Source: Ichthyophonus hoferi
Taxonomy: Eukaryota > Opisthokonta > Ichthyosporea > Ichthyophonida > Ichthyophonidae
Assembly (NCBI GenBank): GCA_002751075.1
Contig: NAOQ01000254.1
Location: 14,376-49,380 of the forward strand
Length of the DNA: 35,005 bases
Direction of reading: 5' to 3'
Shown here: piece by piece, positions 1 to 17,962 of the stretch
Position numbering within the stretch: the first letter of the stretch is position 1
Layout of the letters: the number at the start of each line of letters is the position of its first letter
The notes under the pieces: model-generated
What the model was told of the DNA's origin: nothing
What the model saw: only the letters and a program-made list of their open reading frames with translations
The model's database searches: none
Position numbers and translations under genes: made by a program

Positions 1-215
1 TATATTATATTATGTTATGTTATGTTATGTTATGTTATGTTATGTTATGTTATATTATGTTATGCTATGTTATGTTATGTTATGTAATGTTATGCTATGT
101 TATGTTATATTGTATGGTATTATATTATATTGTAGTACATTTTATTATATTATGTTATGATATTATATTATATATGGTGGTGTTATATTGTGTTATTATA
201 CTAGACTGTATATTT
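1..215. repeat. TTATG pentanucleotide microsatellite
   Basis: Near-perfect runs of TTATG from about 10 to 110 decay into TATAT/TATGG variants. The open frame it creates (repeated MLCYV) is a product of the repeat, not a gene. Related arrays recur in introns and flanks across the window. Confidence 0.9.
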
Positions 216-850
216 TTTATATAATATGTTGTTTTATTGTCTTGGATTGCATTGTATTATGATATATTGTGATATAAGAGGTACATAGTGTATAAGTTCA
301 ATATTATGTATAAACGTTATAAAAAGGCCAAGAGTTTAATTGTTTTAATGGCTAAACTATTACATTGTAAAATTAATGGTTGTAGTTTTCACATGGATAA
401 TGAAAAAAAAAATTATACTGGTATTTATTTGATACATGTATGGAATATATCTTTGGTTTTAAGATAATATTTTTTTAAATATGATAGGCCATTACCGCTT
501 TAAAATACAGCACGGTATTATTTAATTAATTATTATGCAATTTTGATAGCAAAGTTATAAATATATTACCATATGAAGTAATACATGTATTTCACACAAG
601 GTAGTGCTAAAGTATATGTTACTGTATGTAGTCATATAAATTAGCGTTTAATTTTGATAAGTTTGTCTTATTTATAGACATGCCAACCAATCCTAGATCA
701 GAGTTATATATATAACGACAATTACTAATTTTATTAAACGTATTAATATTTAATTATATGACATCTCTGTATTTTACAGTACTTCTTAGCTAACTAATCT
801 ATTACATATGTTTATATATTAATCTTGTTTTTGCATCACTAGTGTTTCAG
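1..850 (+). other. Intronic sequence upstream of the first visible ABCC exon
   Basis: No exon could be recognised here. The stretch is AT-rich. It begins with a TTATG-type pentanucleotide repeat and ends with the acceptor GTGTTTCAG at 842-850, which leads into the ABCC exon. Given the reading phase, it must be (part of) an intron of the ABC transporter gene. Confidence 0.7.
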
Positions 851-8305
<7,455 letters not shown>

Positions 8306-9270
8306 GTTCGAAGGATTGATAGATGATAGAAGACTGAATATAGTGTAATATCCATCCAATCATGATGGAGTCCTGGACGCAATGCATATAAAAGCAGGTG
8401 ATTTCTGTGGCTTCATATGAGTATTTTTCGAAACATTTCTATCTTACAGCGGCCAATGCTATTGAGGGGTATAAATAAACGTGATGTAATATCATGCAGT
8501 AAGGTCTATGATTGGATGATGGGTGTGCATGTCTGACAATGTCAAAAAAAAGCATTGATGAACCATTGAATCAATAATCTATTTAAAGTAGTTTTAAAAA
8601 TAGGATTTAATATATATATATATATATGTTAGAATCTTAAATATGTTGCTGGCCAACCACAGAATTGGTATAGGTTTAAGGTATTTTAATAATAAAATAA
8701 TGTTTAATATATATATATATATATATATATTATTTGTAGATATATATCTTCATGGGAGAATAATAATTATCACTACTTAATTATTCTAATGATCACATAT
8801 CAATTGGCTAAAAGTGCCAAGCAATTAGTGAGAGCAAAACAATTAATCAAAAGAACTACTCTTGGCTGACTTACTAGCAGGCAATAATTTTGATTACAAT
8901 TGTATTGTTGGGTTGATGTAGATTAACTTATCCCTATGATTGGTATATTAATATTATATGTGATATGCAGCCATAAAGGTGCACGTTTTTTCAATCAGAT
9001 CAACTCTGATATAACCAAACAAAATGAGTGGTAGTATTGTATTGTATTTGTAGCCAAATGATTTAAACAGACCATATTGGTTGGGCCAATAATTTATATT
9101 TATACAATTAGGGTTTATAAAAGCTTATTGGGCAATATTACTTAATAGAGCTTAGTATTTGATCAAACTTATGCGGAAAAGCCAATAAAATTGTTACTAT
9201 TACCTATTGTATACATATGCATATAACTAATTAATATGTGGTGTTTGCCTGTCATATCATTGCAATAGAT
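8306..9270. other. Convergent 3' intergenic region between ABCC and JMJD8-like genes
   Basis: This holds the 3' ends of two genes that face each other. It contains AT-rich filler with TA-dinucleotide runs near 8610-8630 and 8708-8730. I see no further coding exon, and no clear polyadenylation hexamer for the minus-strand gene. Confidence 0.6.
8474..8479 (+). promoter_or_regulatory. Candidate polyadenylation signal of the ABCC gene
   Basis: AATAAA lies about 170 bp after the ABCC stop codon. It is the first such hexamer downstream on the coding strand that I noticed. Confidence 0.5.
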
Positions 9271-12200
9271 TTATATAAAGGTTGATATAAATACACTCTC
9301 TCCTATATTAAGTGTAGAGTGCCACCATTGGCTGGGTATATAAAGTATATCTCCTGGGCGACATCCTAAAAAGGAAATTGTGTGTTAAAAAGATAGATGG
9401 TGATTGAGTACATTGCGATAGTGAGGACTTGATTAGCTGTAAAGGAATTTAGAAAATAATGTATATATTCATAAGAGGTAGATATTGTATGATATGATAT
9501 GATATGGTATGGTATGACATGTTATGATGTAATATAATATAGTATGATATAATATGATATGATATGATAGAGTAAGATAGGATATGCTAGGAGATGATCT
9601 GATACGACATGACATGATATATAATAGGATATGATAGGTTAAGATAGGATAATATATGATAAGATATGAATAGCATGGTGTGGTAGGATGGGATGGGATA
9701 GGATATGATTGGATATGAGATGATAGGGTAGGATTAGATGTGATAATGGGTTATAATATGATATGATATTATATGATATGTTATGACTGAATAAGATATG
9801 ATATAATAAAGTACAGTATAATGTAATAATCAGGTCGTTTTATATATGGTAACAGTAAATATAAACATATAGTCTGATAGATAACTTTAGAAAATAACCA
9901 CATACTAGGTATGCAATTATACCTTTATATATATATATATATATTGTAGTATTTCATATACCATACCTACCAAACTCAATTGGCTTTTCAATGCCTGTCA
10001 GAGTTGGATATATCTCCAAGAACCAACGTAATGATGTCACATTAGGTAGATATGGGGGCCGATAACCATTGGGTGGCAGAAGGAACCAATGCTAACCAAG
10101 CATTAATGGTGTATGAGTATTGATAGGTTGAGAGACTGTATATGTTTATTTCTATTTATATACTGCTAATGTGGTTAAGGTAAGCTAATAACGAATCACA
10201 ACCATGCTTTTAATTTATTATTTATATACCATAATATCTTGATATTTAAATTTAAGAGGCAGCTAAATAAGCATCTTCATTGGTGCACTGGATAGACCAC
10301 TATTTGAATTTAAGGACAAATATCATTAAAATTGCGTAAGACCAAGTGAAAATAGATTGCTAAATATTGTTGGCTACCACTTAGTGAAGCGTAAACCTCA
10401 TAGCTCACAATCTAAAAATAATCCTACAATACATAATTAGCTGTATGTATACGTTGACTTGAATATGTTTCATATTTTATATTTTATACTTTTACTTCAT
10501 AATATATATTTTGAATCTTATTTAAAATTTAAAATTTAAGATCACAAATTTTATGCATTATAAAATTTAAATATTATATATACCATCTACCTTATATCCA
10601 CGCAGGACCTCAGCAAACACGGGTCCATGACGATGTTATGGTACACCACTACCAGACCCCCCTATACCAAAACTAAGTGTACCCCTGCCTATAGAGCCCC
10701 CCTGTTGTTAATTTTTATTCGTGTAAGATAATATATATATATATATATAATATTACCAGACCCCCCTACACTAAAATTAAAATACCTCTGTCTATAGAAC
10801 ACCTCTGCTGTTAATTTGCATTCATATAAGTCACTTTATATATAATATTACTAACCCCTCCTATATTAAAACTAGGAGTATCTTAGCCTATAGAACCCTC
10901 CTGCTTTTAATTTACGTTATTATAGCATTATGCCTATCTATATTGTCATGTGGTTAATATATAAGATTGACAATCCCACATATATATACATTTCCAGTTT
11001 GTTAACCCTCTAATTATAAACTATATTATAATACATCATAATAATGTCCAAACTCTGAATTTATGTACCGATATGTGTATAGATAAACATAAACACACAC
11101 ACATATATAGATACTAAGTGATGTATATGAGATAGTTATTAACAGCATACAGGAACATTAAGAGTAAATGTAAGAGTACTTACTATAAGTATCCATATAT
11201 GGTGGTCTTACATAATTACTTATAAACTGGCCCCACCCAGGGAGATGATTATCACCAAACTACAGGTGTATGTACGTTAGAGTTATAATTTTTATCATTT
11301 TTACTATTATTATCATGTCGGGTGTTATTATTATTCCCATGACTACTACTGTTACTATTACTATTACTATAACTATTAATACTATTACTANNNNNNNNNN
11401 NNNNNNNNNNNNNNNNNNNNNNNNNNNNNNNNNNNNNNNNNNNNNNNNNNNNNNNNNNNNNNNNNNNNNNNNNNNNNNNNNNNNNNNNNNNNNNNNNNNN
11501 NNNNNNNNNNNNNNNNNNNNNNNNNNNNNNNNNNNNNNNNNNNNNNNNNNNNNNNNNNNNNNNNNNNNNNNNNNNNNNNNNNNNNNNNNNNNNNNNNNNN
11601 NNNNNNNNNNNNNNNNNNNNNNNNNNNNNNNNNNNNNNNNNNNNNNNNNNNNNNNNNNNNNNNNNNNNNNNNNNNNNNNNNNNNNNNNNNNNNNNNNNNN
11701 NNNNNNNNNNNNNNNNNNNNNNNNNNNNNNNNNNNNNNNNNNNNNNNNNNNNNNNNNNNNNNNNNNNNNNNNNNNNNNNNNNNNNNNNNNNNNNNNNNNN
11801 NNNNNNNNNNNNNNNNNNNNNNNNNNNNNNNNNNNNNNNTACTATTACTATTACTATTACTATTACTATTACTATTACTATTACTATTACTATTATTATT
11901 ATTATTTCAGTTTATTTTTCCTGTTACATCTCCCATTATTAGGAAAACATACTATAATATATCCTTTTACCCAGCTCTACCTACCCCCACACCTACAGCT
12001 GTACACACATACACATACACTCATACTTAATATGTAACATATATATATATACCAAATAAAATGTATGGTCTGCAGTGGCATATATGTTCTGTGGCGACAT
12101 ATTTACAACATATTCTTCTAGACTGGTTTTTATTTTGGTAGAACTGCAATAGATTTATGGTTAAATGGCTCTAGTATGATATGCTTATCTTACACTATGA

Positions 12201-15200
12201 AGTTATGGTCTCTTTATATTTCAGTTATTATATTGACGTGTAATATGTTATGGTTACTATCTTACTATGTTATAGTTATTATCCCACTGCATTACAGATA
12301 CCGTTTCACTATTTTTGCACGGTAGTCGACAAATTGAAAGCAGAAAATTAAAGAAAAACCAAGGCATATCTTTACTCGGTTATACCTAATAGACTGATAT
12401 TTTGATTGAGATTTATAATGTGCCATATTTAGTCATAAGTAATTAATTATAATTAATTAAGCTTATAATGAGATTTATTTAATTATTATTACATCATCAA
12501 GAGTATTGGTTATATCACAGGCAGAGATCTTTTATCCTCTTCACATACCGCATACTATATCTGGAATAATTGACACCTACTCCCAAATTAAGTAAGTCAT
12601 TAATTAATTAAAACTACTAAAAATCTAACAATAATAGCAATTATCGTTTTGATATAAGTATAAGTATTATGTTTATATACTTTATGTGCAGCTATATTCG
12701 ACATCAAATGCATTGTATTAATATTTATCAAAATGTGTGTATTTTTATACGTATATATATATATATATATATATATATTCAGGGTAACTATAATTAATAG
12801 AACGTATTTTCTGTTTCTTATAGTAATGTGTATATAAGTAGTAATATATAATATTTATGATTGCGGTTTTATGGTCAGTTTTAAAAATATATACGTATAC
12901 ATCTGTTTACCTAAATTATCAGAAAAAAAAAATACATGATCTAAAACCCGATACCATGTTAAAACTTAAAGCTATCACAATCAGTTAAAATATCATTGTA
13001 CACTGCTTAATTTTATATTTATATATCCTCATATGTATGCTGAAATATTGATATAATTTTATTTATGAAATTATGTTAATGTCAACTAAAAACATTTCTA
13101 AAGATATAACATAAGAATGACAAAACAGAAATAAACAAACATTAAAACAGAAACAAAGAATTATAAAATAGAAAGCAAATATATATCAGAACAGCAAACA
13201 AAGAATGATAACATAAATAAAAAATATTGAAAGTAAATGTAAAGGAAAAAAAGAGGTGAAAGGGAGGTGGAGAAGTAAAAAAATAAAAATTACTTACGAG
13301 AAGGCATTGGAGGAACTAAGTATAATGTCATACTTACCATAGGTCTGTAATAATGCAGACCTATATGTTAACTCAATAAATTTATTGTTATCAGTTTTCC
13401 CTGTTATTATCACAGGCACTTTAGGTGTTACATAGTTTACAATAAATTGTTCTTGGGTAAGATCTGGCCCAACCCGTGTAATCTGTTGAGGTGGATAACA
13501 GTTAATGTTATGATCGATTGGAATATATGTATATATACATATATATTAGATATATATGCATGTTTTTGTCAATTTCAGCCAATGTAGTAATTATCTTACC
13601 CATGGTCAGGTTGATAGTCGACAATTGCAAGCAGATAGTTTAGGATGTAAACTGTACAACCTTTATTCAACATAACTACAGAGCAAGAGTCCCCAGTCCG
13701 TTTTAAAATCTTTTTGTACTTTAGAAATATAGCATTTTATAAATAGAATAATTTAAAACCCAGTATTGATTATTTAGATAATTATAGCTATTTTTACTTT
13801 GCATATGTTGCATATGTAGCATATTTTACAGTTTTATCCTTATGAGCTATGTTTTATTGTCGATAATTCTTTAGTAGACTGATACCATAGGTAATTTTTG
13901 ATACAATTATGAGCATAAAGTAATAGTATTTTTGATTTCTTGGAATGATTCATGTTTGGTCAAGAATGCAGTGTCACATAATCCAATTATAGTCTACCAA
14001 TAGGATTAATGGATAATATTATCTTGTACCATATTATAATGTATTATAATGTATTATATATTATATTATACCATATGACTGTTATATTATTTTATACTAC
14101 TATATTTTATTTTATTTTTTATTTATTTTATATTGTATTATATTATATTTTATTGGGCCATATCACTGATACGTTAAAACATATTAAACTAAATTATTTC
14201 TATATTTCTTTATTTATTATTTTTAATTTTTATTATTTTTATATTATATTTAGTATGTTGTGTTTTATTATAATATTAAAGTCGTTTACATTGGGTTATA
14301 ATTAGTTAATAACATTAAAACTTTACAATGAAGATATCATATACGTTTAAAAATACATAGAAGGCCCATGTATGTTTCTCTTCTTTAAGGTCTGGTAACC
14401 CTAATTGTGTTTTTCGTGTTTAAGGGAGTCATCCATTGAGCAGGTGACATCTATGATAACTGGCACTGGAAGTATTTTCCTCCCAATATTTTTATTAATA
14501 AATATTAATGTTATATAAATATTAATACCTATATCCAGCTTTTCTTAAAGAAAAACGTTAAAAATTAATATACACTGATGTAACCAAAGCGATTCACGTA
14601 TTATAGGTTAGGCGTGGTTATATAGACTTTCTCTCTGCCCTTTGCCTTCATTTCAGAGAAGGATAAAATTCCGTAAATTATTTTCAATAACTTCTAAGTT
14701 TAAATTTTCATAGAGGGGTTAGCATCCTTTTAATGATTACGACTAATAGTTGACTCTCCGAGATACGATGCACTAATTAGAGAAATTAGGATTAAAATAT
14801 TAAAATAATGAAGTAAATATAAGTAAAGTTCATTACGACTTGGAATATAAACTAGCTTGCATAGTCTTTCTCTCGTTGAAAATACAAGCCCCATATCATA
14901 TGCATGGAGGCATTCATTTTTTTTAAAAAAAAATAACAAAAGAAAAACCATTGAAAAATAAAGAGAATAGATAAATTTTATCTATCTGTATGTAATAAAT
15001 GCTTATAAGGATACGCATACATTCACATAATCACCCATATACAAATTTATTCCTAGTATGCAAATAAATACATATACTAAACCACTTACTGTACATAAAC
15101 CAAACCAAGAATGAAGGTATTGGTCTGTATTCCACTCTCTTGTTAAGTCTTTTTTCTGGGTAACATTCCAATTACATACTCCTTCCTTTACTATATTTGG

Positions 15201-15287
15201 TGAATAGTTCAAACCCTCGTCGCCTTTGTAGGCGCCAGGGTATTTTCCGATTATCAAGCATATAATAAATGTATGTATAGCAATCAT
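9271..15287 (-). CDS. JMJD8: JMJD8-like JmjC-domain protein, ER-targeted (7 exons, one in-frame TAA)
   Basis: JMJD8 is a JmjC-fold protein of the ER lumen in mammals (family knowledge). Exons in reading order: 15287-15090, 13482-13298, 12143-12053, 11259-11184, 10688-10591, 10091-9971, 9365-9271. All junctions are GT-AG with matching phases. The first exon encodes a hydrophobic start (MIAIHTFIICLIIG) fitting a signal peptide. Later exons carry GPDLTQEQF, VPVIITGKTDNNKF, ILSSSNAF, SLEEYVVNMSPQ, FGDNHLPGW, SFGIGGSGSGVP, HRHGPVFAEVLRGYK, WFLLPP, then C-terminal GDILYIPSQWWHSTLNIG and FISTF, all aligning in order with human JMJD8 from memory. The model is 287 codons before the TAA terminator, against about 264 residues in human. 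A TAA at 10638-10636 (codon 201) falls where the family has F, just before HRHG. It may be an assembly error, a null allele or a young pseudogene. All other exons are intact. The gene converges with ABCC and lies in tandem with NAA38. Confidence 0.88.
9482..9830. repeat. GATAT/GATAG pentanucleotide-rich array in last JMJD8 intron
   Basis: Degenerate pentamers of the GATAT, GGTAT and GATAG type fill most of the intron between the last two JMJD8 exons. The purine-rich strand is the plus strand. Confidence 0.8.
10650..10945. repeat. Tandem repeat, about 100-bp unit, 3 copies, overlapping JMJD8 exon 5
   Basis: Copies start at 10650, 10754 and 10849 (unit lengths 104, 95 and about 97). Each begins TACCAGACCCC or a variant, continues with CTATANNAAAACTA-like sequence, then CCTATAGA, then TTAATTT and a TA-rich tail. 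The first copy contains the 5' part of JMJD8 exon 5 and its acceptor (TAG at 10691-10689 on the minus strand). The other two lie in the intron and repeat that acceptor at 10794-10792 and 10890-10888. Read from those sites, both hit stops early. Confidence 0.85.
11320..11905. repeat. ATTACT microsatellite spanning an assembly gap
   Basis: ATTACT units flank both sides of the N run 11391-11839. The gap is very likely an unresolved extension of the array. It sits in the JMJD8 intron 11260-12052, between acceptor and donor, so no exon needs to be hidden in it. The long open frame across it is an artefact. Confidence 0.9.
13590..13720 (-). repeat. Dispersed repeat copy A (JMJD8 intron 1)
   Basis: This shares a long, gapped similarity with 16690-16850. 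Common blocks are TAGTAATTATCTTA, CAAGCAGA, CTTTATTCA, AACTACAGA and CAAGAGTCC. On the minus strand it carries AATAAA at 13667-13662, so it has the look of the 3' end of a retroposed or LTR-type element. The family is not identified. A short, weaker stretch near 12325-12352 (GTAGTCGACAA, AAGCAGA) may be a further scrap. Confidence 0.7.
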
Positions 15288-15573
15288 TTTTATTTTTAAT
15301 ATTTGATTTTTATATTGTATATATTACTATATGTTGTTTTACAGTTATAAACGTTCTAACTAACGAATACCTCGTCCCTCCGATATAAGGTAGCCTCCTA
15401 TAGAGCCGATTTTTATCAAACAAGGTTTGCTACTTTTTAAAGCATGCTCTTATCAAATAACTATATAAATAATCCTATATATTCCAAATATTAGCTGTTT
15501 TCAATTGTTACTGTTTAAACTTGGGAATAAAACCCCAAAAAATAACAATGATTATGACAATAAATCAACAAAA

Positions 15574-15625
15574 CAGTGTCGGACTGGGAAAGTACTGTGA
15601 GCCAGTCGACCGAGCCAATCATAAT
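15574..15625 (+). mobile_element. Possible hAT-type DNA transposon terminus (fragment)
   Basis: CAGTGTCGGACTGGG resembles terminal repeats that I recall from non-autonomous hAT-like elements in other animals. I did not find a matching inverted end nearby, so this may be a fragment or chance. Confidence 0.25.
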
Positions 15626-16689
15626 ATTTAGTTAGTTATTTTAAGGTTTTCCTATTGGCAAATAATCACTCGGATTTCAAAAGGGCATTAAACTATTGGT
15701 GTCTTTAAGTGAACGTCTAATTAAACTAGCAATTAATTTGAAATAGATCTAACAAATTGAGTAACATTATTTCTGTTAGAAACAATAGAATATAATCTGG
15801 GTATACCATCCCAATTTACATAAGTGCGAATGCCTTCCATTTAAGTGTATTTATTCTCATTTTTATATATAAAAACATGCCTCTCATGCTTTTTCATTAG
15901 CTTAACGTAGTCAATTCCTGTATAGAATATCATACCTCTATCAAACCCAATTATCTAGCATCCAGCTCCTATTATTTCTACTAGGTGGCCACTACGATAG
16001 TATTTTTTAAATATGGTGAGTATAAGACAAGTAACTCTATAACGATACATATTGCAGCAAACAGATGATTTAAAAAGCATCGAGTTGCAACATAATGTTT
16101 TTATAGATATTATAAGCAAAAAGAAATAAATGGTACTTTATAAACCGTATCCAAATCTGGAGTATAGAGACTTCTGTATTCAATTGATCCATTGGGAAGT
16201 CTAATTATTTAGTAGATACACACTAAAGTAACTGTATATATTTCTAATCAGTTAAAGACAGTGTACTAGATAGTGCTATATGGTTGGTATACTCGTATTT
16301 GTATACAGATAGCACTTTGATATTTTTTTAGTGGAATGGTGGGAAACGCTAGTGTATTACCATGTTTTTGAATAAAATCCCGGTAATTTTAATCATTGAA
16401 TAGAACCATGTAATTGTAACTCTTTCCAGCTAATAACTCTGTTCCACATGGCCTTCTAAAATCAAACCTATTGGATTTAATCATATAAATGCAAGTACAA
16501 TATTTTCATAAAATTTAATGTATATAAAATAATCATAAGAGGGGAGTACAAGTACAAAAACCTAAACAAATAATTTAAAATAATAATAAATGGTAATAGG
16601 TAAGTTAAATAAACAACAAAACTATTTATGATCAAAATTATGCATAGATATATTTACAGTAAACGGAAAGGAATAAGTGTTGACTTCAT

Positions 16690-16850
16690 CCTGTATAGTA
16701 ATTATCTTAACCCATATGTTCAGGGTGGCAGCTGACTGGTACAAGCAGAGAATTTAGAATAACGAATGTATAGCCCTTTATTCAGTAAAACTACAGAAAC
16801 AAGAGTCCTCAATCTGTCTCGGACAGAACCTTTATATGCTTTGCCTATTT
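16690..16850 (-). repeat. Dispersed repeat copy B (3' flank of NAA38)
   Basis: Same family and orientation as 13590-13720. Its AATAAA (16782-16777 on the minus strand) falls about 210 bp after the NAA38 stop codon. The 70-codon frame seen here is a by-product of the repeat. Confidence 0.7.
16777..16782 (-). promoter_or_regulatory. Candidate NAA38 polyadenylation signal inside a dispersed repeat
   Basis: AATAAA on the minus strand, about 205 bp past the NAA38 TAA. It is the nearest exact hexamer I noticed downstream, and it is supplied by repeat copy B. Confidence 0.4.
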
Positions 16851-16987
16851 TGTATATGTATGTAGCTTTGTTTGACAATAAGTAAAGTAAAAAAAAACGT
16901 ATTATGCATAATAGAGTCAATAGATTTTTCACTTGTCAAGGTTGGAAATTGTAACAAGACTATTAAAGCTTAACTGAAATTAATATT

Positions 16988-17911
16988 TTAAACGACCAAC
17001 TCAGGCCCGGGTACTTGTATTGACACTATACTGCTACCCGGTACCATTACTGTACCAATATGTCGATACTCCTCAATGGTCTCCATCTCTGTGTCAAATA
17101 ACACCGCACTCGGGTTCAATTACTCGATAACTTTGCAAAGAGAAAGTGTGTTTGTATATACTTCATTTCGCTATTTTATGGTAGCAGTTATGCATCTCTA
17201 AATTCATTATAATAATCAGGACAAATAGATGATTATGTGATATAAGAATCGATATAAAACGAGAGACAAGTCACTATGTAATACTTCAACATATAACATA
17301 AACAAAGTCACACCACCAAGGTCTTGTTGCTTAGCAACTAGATATTAGATATCGCTTGAATATACATAAAAAATGCGTGCTAATTGCATATACCAGCACT
17401 AATTATATATAGAAACAATAACTATATATGGCAACACTAACTATATATGGTAACACTAACTACATATGGAAATAATAACTATATGTGGTAGCAATAACTA
17501 CATATGGAACCAATAACTATATATGGTATCATTAATTATATAAGGAAACAATAAATATATATGGCAACACTGATTACATATATAAACATTTAATTTGGTT
17601 ATATTTCCAGACTTACGGTTCTTTTTTTAGTTTACTTATGTATTTGTACCCGACTAGGAATATTATAGGTGTATATAGGATATAGGAGAAAATAATAAAG
17701 GAATAATAGATATTGTAGATGCTTAGCATACGCAAAGTATAGAAAATAAAGTAAGGATTGTGATTAGATAAAAATATAAATAGGGGTATATATACACTAG
17801 AGTGTAGAGAGAACTGAGGAGAAGATTAGCAAAAACTAGTAAATGGTGTATGTAAAGAGTAATTATGATAAAACATTTTGGATAGCAAAGGATATATATC
17901 AATATATATGG

Positions 17912-17962
<51 letters not shown>

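Larger units (their letters stand above)
15288..16987. other. Intergenic region between NAA38 and JMJD8-like genes
   Basis: This holds the NAA38 3' flank (right end) and the presumed JMJD8 promoter (left end). Apart from dispersed repeat copy B and a transposon-terminus-like motif at 15574, it is AT-rich unique-looking sequence in which I can support no exon. Confidence 0.6.

Noticed and set aside
12524-12575. Candidate JMJD8 exon starting SYSMRYVKRIKD on the minus strand, following exon 2
   Set aside because: It fits the phase but reaches a stop quickly and matches the family poorly. The exon at 12143-12053 fits the same phase and aligns well (TSLEEYVVNMSPQ).
14730-14951. 73-codon open frame on the minus strand in JMJD8 intron 1
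   Set aside because: It begins in a T/A homopolymer, has no usable acceptor and matches nothing. The phases of the adjacent JMJD8 exons join without it.
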